DNA of 64,000 nucleotides, taken from positions 5,580,001 through 5,644,000 of the forward strand of contig NW_025408670.1 of NCBI RefSeq assembly GCF_020360975.1, read 5' to 3'. Below are positions 10,226 to 23,274 of the stretch, piece by piece. The first letter of the stretch is position 1. Each line of letters starts with the position of its first letter. The stretch comes from Hirsutella rhossiliensis. Lineage: Eukaryota > Ascomycota > Sordariomycetes > Hypocreales > Ophiocordycipitaceae. The notes beneath the pieces are model-generated. The model was given only the letters and a program-made list of their open reading frames with translations, searched no databases and was not told the origin of the DNA. A program made the position numbers and the translations under genes.

Positions 10226-11050
10226 CCAATACTGCAATAATCATGAGCTTCTGAAAGTGCTCATATTTTCTGACCATTGAACTCGCATTCTTGGGGCTAT
10301 GGCACCAGTACCTATCTAATCCTACATGCCGCAACGACCCACTGCCATACGCGACGCGAAGGTGATTAAACACCTGACACGACGTCATGGGGTGCATATA
10401 TATGTTGGCAGAACTGAGCGAGGGCAGAGTGACGAGCCGGCCAGTCACGGCCAGACATGGAGCGATGCGCCAGAGTTCGCCGAGGAAGATCATGACACCA
10501 AGGTTGTTACGAGCCCAATAGGTAAGCCACAGCGACGAGGTGAAAATGTTACCGCCAACGACGCACGAGACAGGTTGGCCGATCTAGAGCATGCTCTAGA
10601 TGCGATGTGACCTTTAGGCAGAGCAGGTAGCAACGCATTCAGCGGATTTGACGGCGCCACTCCTGCGGCTGCCGGATCGAGACCTGATGGTAGTATCGGT
10701 GTACGCAGAGGGGAAGAGTGGGGGAGGCAATGTAGATATAATGGTATCGAGGTACTATGAAGTACAACAGGAGAGAGGAGGAGGAAGGAAGGGAAGCTGG
10801 GCGACGCGGGGTCTCGGAGTCGTTGGTAATAAAGTGACCAGCAGCCAGAATCTACATTGCTAGACGGCGTCCGCTTCGAGATGCATTTTAGCAGCTCTAC
10901 TTTTAGGTACATGTATATAGTCACCTATAGTTCCGTGTTGCTCCTAATACTATAGTTGGTTCTCAATGCGAGGTGGTGACCGCAAGGTGGATGTGCGTTG
11001 CTGCAAGTGGGTGCTTCTGACTGTCCCGGGTGGGTGTGAGTTATCCTAGA
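10226..11050. other. Kinase 3' flank up to the RIP border
   Basis: Un-RIPped DNA. A 94-codon ATG ORF at 10,326-10,610 (+) encodes a hydrophilic, charged peptide (starting M-P-Q-R-P-T-A-I-R-D) of no recognised family. I rate it at about 0.25 as a gene and do not list it separately. The minus-strand frames here are antisense to the kinase or pyrimidine-rich low complexity. CpA/TpG fall off sharply after about 11,050-11,100, marking the start of the large RIP block. Confidence 0.4.
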
Positions 11051-11859
11051 CGGCATTGCAGCTGCAGATCGTAGCCCCGTTATATCCTCTCCCTATATAT
11101 TAGCGGATGTTTGCCTACATCGAACTATAGCCACTACTATAATAGATGCTAGTCTTTCTGCATGAACCCCGGTATATATATATAGTATAGTACGAGCCTT
11201 TTAATATATTAAATTACTAGCTGTCGTATAAGAGAAGTTCGGGGGAGAAGGTTAGGCATAAAAACCGCGGGGTATCGCTCCTAGGCCCTTTCGCCTATTA
11301 TAGGTGCCTAGGTTCCCGTTACGTACCTACGGCCGATTCTAGCTTTATAATAGTATAGTAAGTCCTCGTCTTAGGCGATTAGTAATACCCTAGCTTCTAG
11401 CTACTTAGTAGTACTAAGCTATAAGGGCTATAACCCCTTTATAATAAGGAAAATCGTCTTTACTATAGCTAGAGTAAGCTAGCGTTAAGTAGTATTACTG
11501 CCCCTACTAGGTAGTAGTAGAAGGGAGGGTCTAGGAGTAATACCTTAAGTTTCCTCGCCTAACCCGTTCCCTTATAACTCGTCTCTATAACCGTTAGTAA
11601 TCTAGTTAAAGTATTACTATTTATATAGATAAAAGTCTTTATTTATATAGACAATCTACTTTTTCTACGTATACCCTGCCCGCTTAGGCCCCGCTACCTA
11701 ATTTAGCTGCACTAACGTAGTAAAGGAGGGAGCCGCGCTAAGCGTAGCGTAAAGCCCCGCTAAGGGAGAAATCTGCCCTTCCTACCTATATCGTAAAGTA
11801 AAGCTATTCGTGATAGACCTACGATTTATCCTTAACGAGCCTGCTAAAGAGCCTACTAA

Positions 11860-13960
11860 AGAGCTCGTTAGGCTACTAATTCCTCCTCTACCGCCCTCGC
11901 TAACCTTTAACTCCTTTAACGAGCTCTATAACTTCCTCTAGAGCTTCTATCGTAGTTATAGCGCCGCTATTATTAAGAGCTCTAGCTTATATAAGCGTAA
12001 GATTAACGGGTAGGTCTTACCTATATATATTATATTTATTTATAATTATAGCCTCTAGCGAGCTTTATTAAGTAACGGCCTTTATAAAGCTTCCTTATAA
12101 AAGCTTAACTACCTTATTAAGATTATTATATTTATAATAAAGAGATCCTACTAAAAGTAGACTTTTTACGTTAATAATAGTTAATATAACTATAAGCAAT
12201 TAATCGACCCTTTAGCTTATAACGTCTATCGCCGCCGAACCTAAGTATAGTAAGAGCTTAAGAGAAGCCTTTCTAAGTATTGTGCCCTCTTAGCTTGCGA
12301 GATAGCCTTAATTATTAAGGACTCTATTAAAGAGAGCTTTTTCCGCTAGCGAGATATATATAACGACCGCTAGAAGATTTATACTGCGGCCCTTAGTAGT
12401 AAGACTATAACCTAGGCCTTTATCGATTACCTTTAACGCGGTAGCCTTAAGTATATAGTTAAATTTAGCGACGATAACGATAAGTAAAAGGTCGAGGCTA
12501 TCTCTTAGATATACCCTTAGTATAAGTAGATATAAAAGCGCTTTCTAAAAGTCTTAGGACTTAATAATATATATAAAATAAACTAGTTTAAGATATATCT
12601 CCTTTAAGCTTATAAAGTTACTAATTAATAGTCTATAGCTAACTTTGCTTTTAGCCTTATTAATATAAAGAAAGAGAAAGGGTTTTAGTAGCTTTATAAA
12701 CGCCTTAATAAGCTTCGACTTAAAGTTAAGATCCTAGCGCCTTTTATAGCTATTATAAATAAGGAAAAAGCCCTTAAAAATATACTCTTATACGTTTTCC
12801 CTTTATTATAATAATAACTTTATATTTATTATATTAACGCTAATATTAACGTAAAAATTAAGTTATATTAAAAGGAGCTTAGCGGTATTAATAATAATAA
12901 TAATAGTAATAATACTAAAGCTAATAGCGTTAATAGCGCTAACGATCTTATTAATATCTTCCTTAGTAAAGTCGCTATATAAAAAGAAGCTAAAGATAAG
13001 ATCTTAAGTATATAACTTATATAACTTAAAGACTATAGCTATAAAGGGATATTTACTACTTAAAAGGCCGTTATCTATACCTTAACTAAGGTAGGCTTTT
13101 AGTTAGCTTAGTAGGCGCTTAATTATAAGTATAGATAATACTAAGGCTATATTATAAGATATATTTCTAAGGAATATATACTATAGCGAGAGTAGTAAGC
13201 TTATTACTATATTAGCCGCTATCGTAACTTTAGCTAAAGGGTTAATAGCTTAGTTAAGACTATATATAAAGATATAAAGTTATATTTACTTATAGGCTAT
13301 AAGAGCGCTACTAAGAAGTATAGGCTAATAAAGTACTTAGGTATATTATACTAAGGTATTAGTAGGGTATTAATAGGGAATCGTGCTTACCTTACTTATA
13401 AGTTATAAACTACTCGCTACCTTAACTAAAAAGGAGAAATTCCTCTTCTTATAAGCTTTAGTCTTATAACAAGGAAAATATAATATATATAGCGTAGTAC
13501 CTCTAGCTATATCTACTATCTAACTAATTATACTATAATATATATTCCCTTATAATTTCTAAAGCTTCTTTTTTTAGTTACTTAATAAAGATAGCTACTT
13601 AAAGAAGACTACGTAACGCTCCTATAGCGCGATATAATAATTAACTAGTTAAGGCCTCTTCGTTATATATCTTAAGTATCTACTTAAGAGATAAAGAACT
13701 AAAAGATATATCCTTAAAATAGACCCTTATTAATTATAATATTCTAACTATATTAAAGATATCGCTACTTATAAGCGTAAGACTATTAACTTATAATAAA
13801 AAGCTTATAGCTCTATAAGCGCGTATTAAGGAGCTAGAGGAAACGAAATACTTATAAGACCGCGTTATATAATTAAAAGCGGAAATTACTAAACGCGCTA
13901 GTACTATTACTATTTATTTAGGAAAGCATCGATAGTCTTACTCCCTTAAATCGGACGGTA
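11860..13960 (+). pseudogene. MULE (FAR1-like) transposase relic
   Basis: A single plus-strand frame read through RIP stops follows the order of fungal Mutator-like transposases. It opens with F-N-S-F-N-E-L-Y-N-F-L near 11,910. A FAR1-type region follows, leading to the N-x-x-Q-L-I-D-P-L-A-x-N-V-Y-R-R-R segment near 12,200 (normally HNHEPSxDPSxHxxHRR). Then Y-L-Q-R-G-S and the V-L-G-L-N-N-x-Y-K-I-N segment near 12,545-12,580, which corresponds to the catalytic L-D-x-T-Y-K-T-N. Then N-F-A-F-S-L-I-N near 12,640, I-N-K-E-K-A-L-K-N near 12,755 (the second Asp region) and Y-I-N-A-N near 12,830. Terminal inverted repeats were not found by eye. The element is inactive. The stretches 11,051-11,860 and 13,960-14,580 are equally mutated and probably belong to the same element, but I could not assign them. 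Confidence 0.7.
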
Positions 13961-14579
13961 GTCGTAGTAGTAAGGTTAAGATTAAAAACATCGCTTAATT
14001 ATCTTAACCTACTAATATATAAAAATATCTAGACTAGACTTACGATTTAAAGGATACTATAAAGGTAGTGCTAAAACGTTTTCGTTATAATAAAATAAAG
14101 ATCCTTTATATAGTAGATTATATATATAGCGATTATAAAGTAAGATAGCGCTAATACCTTAAAGAATAAACGCTAATTAACTAAACTAAATATAGTATAA
14201 ATTAAGTATACTTTAAAGAATAAATACTTATCTTAATTAAGAATACTATAAATAAGGAGATACTATTAGCGATATAATTAAAGGAGGCTCGCTAATAAGA
14301 AGGCTAGTTCCTCTTAAAGTTTAGCTTATACCTTATCTCCTTAAAAAGGTATTTCGAACGCTTATTAAAAAGGCGCGTGCTCTTATATTTTTTACTAAGC
14401 TAGAGCTATAACTTTAAGACTAAATTAACTTTTATTTAATACCTATTTATACTTATTAATAAGAAAAGCTTATATAAGTCGCTTAACGATATTAAGATAC
14501 TACTATTAATAAGAAGCAACGTATTAATACTACTTTTACCTTTAAAGGAACTAAGAATAAAAGTAGTACTATACCTTTC

Positions 14580-15041
14580 TTATAAAGAGAGATATAAGAA
14601 GTATATATAAAATATATAAAGGTAAAATTAAAAGTAAGGGGATAGATAGGTAGGGCTAAGCTATTTAATTCTTATAGGGGTAGCAATTAAAGTAAGGGAG
14701 TAATTATTATATTACCTTAATTATCCTTCTTTCCTCTATCTAACGCCCCTTTTTATACCTATCTAGTATCTTAATTAATAAAGAAGATCCTACTTAAAGA
14801 AGCTACTAATATCCTTTTAACTACTAAGCTTTTTATTAGGTTTTCCCTTCCTTTTTATCCGTTACTAGTATATCCGTCTTATCTCTCGCTACTTATACTT
14901 CCCTTTATACTCCTACCCTCCTTTTTATACCTCTTTTTAGCTCCTTCTTCCTTTTTTTATACTAAGTGTTTTTAGCTTCCTTAGTCCCTCTTACTAAGGG
15001 ATATCTTTAAGAACTATAAAATTAAGCTATGCTTCGCGATA
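14580..15041 (-). repeat. 3' LTR of the copia element
   Basis: About 462 bp. It is a direct repeat of 20,403-20,877 with the same landmarks: AAAGAGAGATATAAGAAG at one end and AATTAAGCTATGCTT(C/T)(G/A)CGATA at the other. On the coding strand the repeat begins TATCG, consistent with an original TG dinucleotide changed by RIP. Differences between the two copies are mostly C/T and G/A, as RIP predicts. Confidence 0.85.
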
Positions 15042-18000
15042 TACCCCCTTAGCTATAGCCTGCCCCTTAAGGGCATAGCTAATACGGCTTCGGGCTAGTA
15101 AGTATATAAAGGAGGTTCTTAGCTCTATACTTCTCCCTTTACTCGAGGAAAGTAAGGGCCCTTTTAGGTCCCTAGGCTCTTTTAGACCTACTTAAGGAAT
15201 AGGGGCCTAAAGAGGGGAAAGTCCTATAAGAAAGGGGGCCTTCTTAGAAGGGAAAAACCTAATTAAATAGGGGGCCCTTTAAAGGGAAAACCTCTTCCTT
15301 CTTCTTCGGCTATAGACGTTACCTTCTTATACGGGCTATTAGCCCCTCTCGTAGACTCTTAAGGCGGGCCTCTAAGGATAGCTTTTCTCGAACGTCTTCT
15401 AGCTTAATTTACTATAAAAAGATAGCTAGCTTCTACTTTAGTAGGGGCTTTATAAGACTATTAGCTTTTATCGATACTATTAAAACCTAATAAACGGAAA
15501 TAAGTCCCCTTTAGACCTCTTAGTATAACTAATACTAGTAGATATTAATATACTATAGCTAGGTTAATAGCTTTACGTTTTCTATAAGAATTCGTATAGT
15601 TTATATATTATTATATTTTATAGCTAATAGGGATAGAATTTATAGTTATAAAGATATTAGTAGCCGGCTAAGGAAAATCGCTTCTTTTAATACTTCTAAA
15701 AGAGTTAGTAGCTCTACCTTTATACTTAAAGTTATAATAGTAGCTTACTTTAAAGCTCTTTAAGTAATAGTTCCTTTAACAAGGGATATAATATACCCTT
15801 ATAAGCTCTTTCTATTTAATAAATTATCTATAAAGGACGAATCGCTTAAATAAGGAAGATTTTAGTAGCTAGTTTCCTTCCCTACCCTCCTAGGCGTAGA
15901 CTATATAATCTTATTAAATAGAGATAAAGGATAGCTCGGTCTACTACTTCTTAATACCTAGGGCTAGGATTTTAGTTATGCCTAGCTAGCTAAGAGACCG
16001 TAAAAGAGATATCCGGTCTAGTAGAAATAGCTAAAAAAAGTAAGGAGCTTACCTTTAATTAATATTAGTGTTTCTCTTACTCCCTAGCTTAAAAGGATAG
16101 ATTAGGCAAAAGCTCTTTATCTAATATAGGCGTAGAGGGAAGCTTCTTTTCGAGGGAATTAAGGAGGAATTTATAAGTAACCTTATTAATATAAGCGTCC
16201 TAGGTAAGCTAGATAGTCTATTAGGACTTATTTTAAAGGATTTATATCCCTAGGAACTACTTTAGCTCCCCTAGCCTAGTTATCTTATACCTTTATTATA
16301 GGCCTCGTATAGCCTCCCTAGTAATAGCCTCTTCCTTTCTTAGGTAGGCCTAGATAATATCGTCGACGTAGAAGAAGACCGTGGTTTTACCCTTCTATAT
16401 TATACACGGTTCCTAAGGGACTTTCTTAAAGCCTAGGGCTTCGAGGGAACCTATTAAATACTATTACTAAAGAAGGGGTAATCTTTATAGTCTATATAGA
16501 GCTTTCCTAAGCTATAGAACCTTTCCTAGCTATTAGTAGCTTAGTAGAAGGCGTATATAGATAACCTCTTCTTCCTTAAGTAGGTAGTTAATAAAGGCGT
16601 TAACTATATCTATTTAATTAAGCTCGAGGTCGAATTCTACTACTATAGCTATAAGGGTCTAAAAAGATATCCCTATTAAGGTAGTTACCTTAGTAAGAAG
16701 ATCCCCTTTTTCTTACTAGTTCTTATAGATAACTAGCTAGGCCTTATACTTTTAAAGGAAGCTATATTTATTAGTCTTATAGATAAAGACCTACTTATAG
16801 CTAAGGACCTATTTTCCTTTTACTTTTTCCTTAAGGACCTCTTTAAAAGACCCTATCTCTTTATATAAAGCTAGGTAATCTTTCTAGGCCTAGTAAAACT
16901 AGTCTTTAAAAGGGTGTCTTTTTAGCTGCTTTTAGTTTACTAGTAGGTCTAGGAGGTCTCTTTTATATACCTTCCTTACTAATATTAGCTTAAAAAGCCG
17001 GCTTACTATAAATACTCTATAGGAACCGTCTTTTATTAGCGTTAAATAGAAGTTAGAAAACTAATCGAAATAGGAGAGAGGTTAATCTTCTTTAGTAACT
17101 ATATCGGGCCCTATACCTTCCTTTACTTCTCGAAGTAGGGATAAAAAGGTAGCTAGGTAATCCTTTAAGAGAGGTGCCTTTCCTACCCCCTTAGGGGTTA
17201 AGATAAGAAGACTAATAAAGAAAGCTACTTCTAGATCTTCTTCTTATATAGAAGGAGGCGTAGGGAGGTAGGCGTATTCTAGCTCTACCGCTTTCCTATA
17301 GTCTCCTTCTTTGTCTAGATTATTTAATCTAGTAGCTTCCTTTTTTTCTTTAAAGTCGGTATTATCCTTAATTACTTCGATATTAGTTTCTTTTCCCGTT
17401 TCCTTATCTAGGGCCTCTTCTTATAACTATTAGGAAGGGGGGATTTAGATCTTTTAAATTAGCTAACGTTATAAGAGTAAGAAGGGCTATTAATCCCTCT
17501 TTCTATCGAAAAAGCTAGATTCGTCGAAAATTATATCCTTAGTTAAAATAACCTTCTATAAAAGAGGAATCTAGATCTAGAAGATATTTATAGAATTATA
17601 ACTAATAAGGTAACTAATAAAAGCTCTAAGATTAAGCTTTCTTTTCTTCTTCCTTTTTAGCTATATATTAGTAGTTATAGCGTATACCTTATAGCTATAG
17701 GTATAAAGGTAGGCTAGCGAGGCCCTCTTTTTTATAAAGAGCTTAAGGGGTAATTTCTAGTTTATTTCTTAGGTCTTAATAAAGGTCTCTAGGTCTCTAT
17801 AGTCCCTTAGGCCCCTAGGGTCCCTTAGGGTCTAGTTCTAAAGGTAATAGGCAATCTTAACGACTTCTCTTTAAAAGTTATATAGAAGCCTTATAGTAAG
17901 TCTTATTATATAGGCCCTTTCTATTATAGTACCCCCTAATCTTTCTACCCCTTTATTCTAGGCCTAGGTATTCGGTGCTAATAGGAGGGGTAAAATGCCC

Positions 18001-20402
18001 CTTTTTCGAAGCTAATTTAAGATATCCTTTATAAATAGCTCTCTGTTAGACTATATCTTCTTTACCTTATAGCTAAAGTAGGATTTTATCTAGTTAACGA
18101 AGTCTTAGAGGGCAAACTAGTTATACTTACTTAGGTAGGTCTATAAGAAATAAGGGAAAACTATCCTTAAAAAGGCGTCTATAAAAAACATTACTTTAAT
18201 AAAGCTTTCTTAGTCCTTAGAGACGTTAGTCTAGTCGACCTAAATTTCCTTATACGGCTAGTCTAGCCGTAAAGGGGTTCGTTTAGAAATTCGTCTCTTA
18301 GTCTTTCCTTAGCTATAGTATTTATATTTAATAGTCTTTAGGCCCCTTATTTATACGCCCTATTATAGGCCTAGCTTATATAAAGCTAGGGGGCCTAGGT
18401 AACTAAGTTATATATACTAAAAAAGGCTGTCTCCTTAGGCTACTAGAAGAGGGTCCTTTATTATAGACTTATTCCTCTTAGTAGGGAAAGCTAACTTCTT
18501 AATAGGTTCCTTCTTAAGAATAGGTCGGAATTTAAGAATAAATTAACCGAATTTCTCCTCGATAAGCTTAATAGTTTAATTCTTCTAGACTAGCCTTATA
18601 GGCTTAGACTTTATATCCTAAAAGATTCCTTCCTTTTAAAGAAAGCGGAAGGAAATTAAGCTTATTAAAAATTAAAGGTAAAAAGCTACCCTTTTTCGTC
18701 GAAGAATTTATATAGACCTATTAAGTAATTTTATCGTAAAATTCACCCTTCTATATCCCTCTATCTATACTATTAACTCCCTAGTAATAAGGTGTTCCCT
18801 TTATACTTTTTTAAAGGACCGGAATTATAAGAGTATATTATAGATATTAAGAGAAGTACTAGAGTTAAGGATAGCTAATTTTCGTAGGGGATAGTTAAAG
18901 GGTCCTAACGGTTAGTTTTACTAATCTATAGGGAATATAAATACTAGATTTACTATACTAATAATTTTTCCTTAAATTTATAGTAGTAGTATTAGTTACT
19001 ATTTCCTAGTAACCTAAATCTCGTCTATCTTCTTCTATAATAAGGGGTCCTCCTTAATAGACTATTATACTATTTCTTATAGCCTCTTTAAAGGGTTAAC
19101 TCCTTTAGGTCGGTTTTCCTTAAAGACCTACTAGTAGTCTTCTAGCTAATAGGGCTTTTTATATACTTAGTAGGTAGGTCGATTCCTCTTTATACGTTAT
19201 CTTTTTAAGGAATCCTTATCCCTTTTTAAAAGGTCTACTTAAAAACCCCCCCTTTTTATACCTTATTACTAATATTAAAGAGGTTCGATTTTAACTAGTT
19301 CCTTAATTTTTCGACTAATAGACTAAAAGGTCTATTAAGGGACTAGTTAGGCTAAACGGACTAACGGGGCCGGGGCTAGGCCTAGAGTAAGATATAAAGC
19401 TAGGGCCGGGACTAGGGTAGCCGTTAAAGATAGTATTAAGGCTTTTAAGGGAGGTAGAGCTAGAGGGGTAATAGCTATAATAGTAGCGGGAGCCGTAATA
19501 GGAGGGGCTATAGTAGCTATAATAGTAATAGGTCGAGCTATCTAAGTCGAGTACTAGCTATAAAGGAATAAGACTACTTATTCTTATACTTTAGTAGCTT
19601 CTTTATTTAGTTCTTAGCTAGCTTCTCGAAAGATAGTTAAGTAACCGTTACTAATAGGCTTTATTAGCAGAGATATATCTTATAGCTACTAGCTAGAAAG
19701 AGCTTCTATTAGGAAGTATTAGTTAGCTTCCTTAAGGATCTCTTCCTACTTAGCTAGCTACGAAGAAGCTAATAGGTTCCTAGCTAAAAAGGCTCCTAAG
19801 TATACTATATAGGTCTTCTTAATACGATTAGTTATATAGCCCCTTAAGGGAGCTATTAAGGTCTTAAGCTTTAAAAGCTACTACTTAAGGGTCTTTTTTT
19901 CTTAAAGAGAGATTAGCTTTATAATACTAACGGATTCTATTATCGCTATACGTATAGTAGTTAGTAGCTTTATCTTATAAAGGTACTCCTTTCGGTAACT
20001 CTTATAGTTACTTAAGGTAGTAGAAAAAGCTTTTTACTATATAGAGGTTAGCTTAAAGAAAAGGGAAGCTCCCTTTATAAATTCCGTTGCCTTAAGATAA
20101 AGAGGGGGCTTAAGAGGGTCCTACTTATTAAAGAAGACTAAATTATAGATAGTCCTATCTATATAAGCCCGTAACTCCTTTACTTACTTATCTTAATCTT
20201 AGGGCTCTATAAGAATCGTCCTATAGACTATAAGGGTAGTAGAGTCGTTTTTTAATATTATTATAGGGGAAGGGTAGAAAAGTTAGTTAAAAATCGGCTT
20301 TTTTAGTAAGAGGGGTAAAAGGAAGCTATAAGGAATATAAGAAAGGTGCCTCTTATAGTAGCTAGAAGGTATAGGAATACTATTCCTTTTAGGCTTATAA
20401 CT

Positions 20403-20877
20403 CTTATAAAGAGAGATATAAGAAGTATATAAAAATATATAAAGGTAAAATTAAAAGTAAGGGGTTAAATAGGTAAGGTAGAGAGATTTAATTATTATAA
20501 GAGTAGTAATAAAAGTAAGGGAGTAATTATTATATTACTTTAATTATCCTTCTTTCCTTTATCTAACGCCTCTTTTTATACTTATTTAGTATCTTAATTA
20601 ATAAAGAAGATCCTACTTAAAGAAGCTATTAATATCCTTTTAACTACTAAGCTTTTTACTAGTTTTTCCCTTCTTTTATAGCTATTACTAGTATATCTAT
20701 CTTATCTCTCGCTACCTTTATAGGAAGCTATCGCTACTTTTACTTCCCCTCTTACCCCTACCCTCCTCTCTATACCTCTTTTTAGCTCCTTCCTTAAAAC
20801 CTATTTTTTAGCTTCCTTAGTCCCTCTTACTAAGGGATATCTCTAAGAACTATAAAATTAAGCTATGCTTTACGATA
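20403..20877 (-). repeat. 5' LTR of the copia element
   Basis: About 475 bp, the partner of 14,580-15,041. It contains a short insertion relative to its partner near 20,730-20,745 (a TATAGGAAGCTATCGC segment). Unexpectedly it is followed on its right by copia gag sequence rather than by unrelated flank; see the adjoining entry. Confidence 0.85.
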
Positions 20878-21840
20878 GTTTAATTTTAATTAGTTCTTTA
20901 ATTTTTTAACTAATAAACTAAAAGGTCTATTAAGGGACTAGTTAGGCCGGTCTAATTAATAAGACTAAGGCTAGGCCTAGAGTAAGAGGTAGAGCTAGGG
21001 CTAAGGTAGTAATAGTAGTAAGGGCTATAGTAAGAGGGGCTATAGTAGCTATAAAGGTAGTAGGTTTAGCTATCTAGGTTAAGTACTAGCTATAAAGAAA
21101 TAAGACTACTTATTATTATACTTTAATAGCCTCTTTATTTAGTTCTTATTTAGCTTCTTAAAAGATAGTTAAGTAACTATTATTAATAGGCTTTATTAAT
21201 AAAGATATATCTTATAGCTACTAGCTAAAAAGAGCTTTTATTAAGAAGTATTAGTTAGCTTTCTTAAAGATTTCCTCTTACTTAGCTAGCTATAAAGAAG
21301 CTAGTAGATTCCTAGTAGAAAAAGCTCCTAAGTATACTATATAAGTCTTTTTAATATAGTTAGTTATATAGCCCTTTAAGGGAGCTATTAAGGTCTTAAG
21401 CTTTAAAAGCTATTACTTAAGGGTCTCTTTCTCTTAAAAAGAGATTAGCTTTATAGTACTAACGGATTCTATTATTACTATATAAGTAATAGTTAGTAGC
21501 TTTATCTTTTAAAGGTATTTTTTATAGTAACTCTTATAGTTACCTAAGGTAATAGAAAAAGCCTTTTACTATATAGAGGTTAGCTTAAAAAAGAGGGAAG
21601 CTCCTTTTATAACTTCCGTTACCCTAAGATAAAAAAGGGGCTTAAGAAGGTCCTACTTATTAAAGAAAACTAAATTATAAATAGTTTTATTTATATAAGC
21701 TTATAACTCCTTTACCTACTTATCTTAATCTTAAGGCTTTATAAGAATCGTCTTATAAACTATAAGGGCGGTAGAGTTATTTTTTAATATTATTATAAGG
21801 GAAGGGTAGAAAAGTTAATTAAAAATTAGCTTTTTTAGTA
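20878..21840 (-). mobile_element. Internally deleted copia copy (gag only)
   Basis: This segment is a diverged duplicate of 19,278-20,300, the gag region of the neighbouring copia element. Matching landmarks include TAAAAGGTCTATTAAGGGACTAGTTAGG and AATAAGACTACTTATT. It is joined directly to the outer edge of the 5' LTR, where the end of pol would be expected. This fits a second element sharing that LTR that lost its pol, or a tandem LTR-internal-LTR array with a deletion. It ends at a small CpG-containing junction near 21,850. Confidence 0.65.
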
Positions 21841-21869
21841 TAAGGGGTAAGAAAGCGCCGCTGCCGCTA

Positions 21870-22930
21870 ATAAGGTAGAGGAGGATAACGAGGATAAAGA
21901 TAATAATAATAATAAGGATAAGGAGTAGGTCTAAGTAGTTTAAGGGCTTTACCTTAAAATATACGCTATTTTTATCTCTATTTATATTATTATACTTACG
22001 TTATTATAACTACTTACTTTACTTTACTTACTTTATAGTCTTAGCTTAAGCTACTATTAATAGTCTATTAGTTTATTATTCTTATTTACTATTCTAAATA
22101 AGGCTTTAAACTTATCGAGGGCTATAGTTCCTATAAACTTATATATAAGTTCTTATATAAGGTTAAGATACTTATACTATTTAATAAAGACCTCCCGGCG
22201 TTTCCCCCTACTAACTTTTCTCTAGCGCGCGGCCTATATCTCTTTAACCTTAAACTTATCCTCTCCCTTTACCTTAATTATAGGCGGTTAAGTATCTACT
22301 ACTTCTTATCTAGGTAGTAGGTTAAAGGAGGCTTTATAAAAGAGGTCTATATTAATCTTATTATAGACCCCTATAAAGAGACTATTAAGCTTTATAACTT
22401 ATAGGCTAATAACCCTTTATACTATAAACTTTATATATAGCTAGTTAAGCTTCTTCTTTAGCTATACTAACCTATAGTTATAAAGGTCTAGCTATACCTT
22501 ATCTCTTACTATAAACCTATTTACTAGGGCCTTAGTCTTATTAGTATACTACTCTTAATCTTATACCGCGGCGGCTATTATAGATTAGTAATAATCTATA
22601 GTCTCTTATAGCTTTTATATAAATATAAAGGCGCGGCCCTTTAATAATAAATTACTATACTACTCCGCTATTATATCTATAATAAAGGGAACTAGTAAGG
22701 GTAGTTTAAAGCTATATATTATAAAGAAAGGGGCTATCTTAATAGAGGTATATAGTTTACTATTTAAAGTAAGTTAGGCTATAGGGAGCTACTAGTCTTA
22801 GTTTACTTAGTTATAAGCTATAATAGCCTATAAGTAAGCTTATACCTCTTAGTTAACCCTTTTAGGCCCTTTATTAGTCTATAGGTAATATACTATACTA
22901 AGTAGCTACTTTAATAAGGATAAGGGTATA
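21870..22930 (-). mobile_element. Gypsy element 1, 3' part: integrase C-terminus and chromodomain-like tail
   Basis: On the minus strand, read through RIP stops, this gives the distal half of a Ty3/gypsy integrase. L-S-I-V-Y-(H)-(P)-(Q)-T-N lies near 22,880-22,910 and R-V-N-(Q)-E just below it. The conserved x-L-P-I-A-Q-L-T-L-N-S and P-F-F-I-I-Y segments follow near 22,700-22,800. A V-R-D-K-V-(Q)-L-D-L segment lies near 22,490. An N-I-D-L-F-Y (for HVDLL) then leads to a chromodomain-like tail near 22,190-22,300. The upstream half of the same integrase lies at 36,174 and above; the two are separated by gypsy element 2. Confidence 0.8.
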
Positions 22931-23274
22931 TACCTAAAGCACGCGTAGTATATAACTAAGGATTAATATATAATTATCTAATTATCGGTCCTATATATAG
23001 CTTTAAGGGCCTTAAGTTATAAATATAAGTCTTAGAGATTTCTTTACTCTATACCTCTTTATCTTTACTAGAGTCGCGTAACTAGCGGTATTTACTTTAA
23101 AGGGGAAAAATAAAAATTTAAATTAACTATAATTAAGGAAGATACCTAATTAGATAATTAAGGTCTTTATAACGCCTTTAAGTATACTTAGAAGTAAGTT
23201 AAAAGGGGAGTACTAAGGGTCTTATCCTTTTAACGGGCTAATATTTATAGGGGTACGATCTTACTTATTAAACT
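22931..23274 (-). repeat. LTR of gypsy element 2 (left copy)
   Basis: About 344 bp, matched by 35,817-36,173 in the same orientation. Shared landmarks are AAAGCACGCGTAGTATATA near the left end, GTCTTAGAGATTTCTTTACT in the middle, AAAGGGGAAAAATAAAAATTTAAATTAACTA, and CTATTAAACT/TTATTAAACT at the right end. The exact boundaries and target duplication are blurred by the TA-rich context. Confidence 0.75.

Larger units (their letters stand above)
14580..20877 (-). mobile_element. Ty1/copia LTR retrotransposon, RIP-inactivated
   Basis: Two direct repeats of about 465-475 bp bound a 6.3-kb element. On the minus strand the reverse transcriptase signature F-F-Y-V-D-D-I-I is read at 16,353-16,376. It is followed by Q-x-R-Y-K-I-T-R-L-G-E-L-K-Q-F-L-G-I, the copia RT hallmark. 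gag-like sequence lies next to the right LTR (about 19,270-20,400), so the right LTR is the 5' LTR and transcription ran leftwards. All domains carry many RIP stops. The left repeat borders MULE-type sequence and the right repeat borders a deleted second copia copy. Confidence 0.8.

Noticed and set aside
9598..10493. Long minus-strand frames under the kinase
   Set aside because: Antisense shadows; the kinase has complete catalytic motifs on the plus strand.
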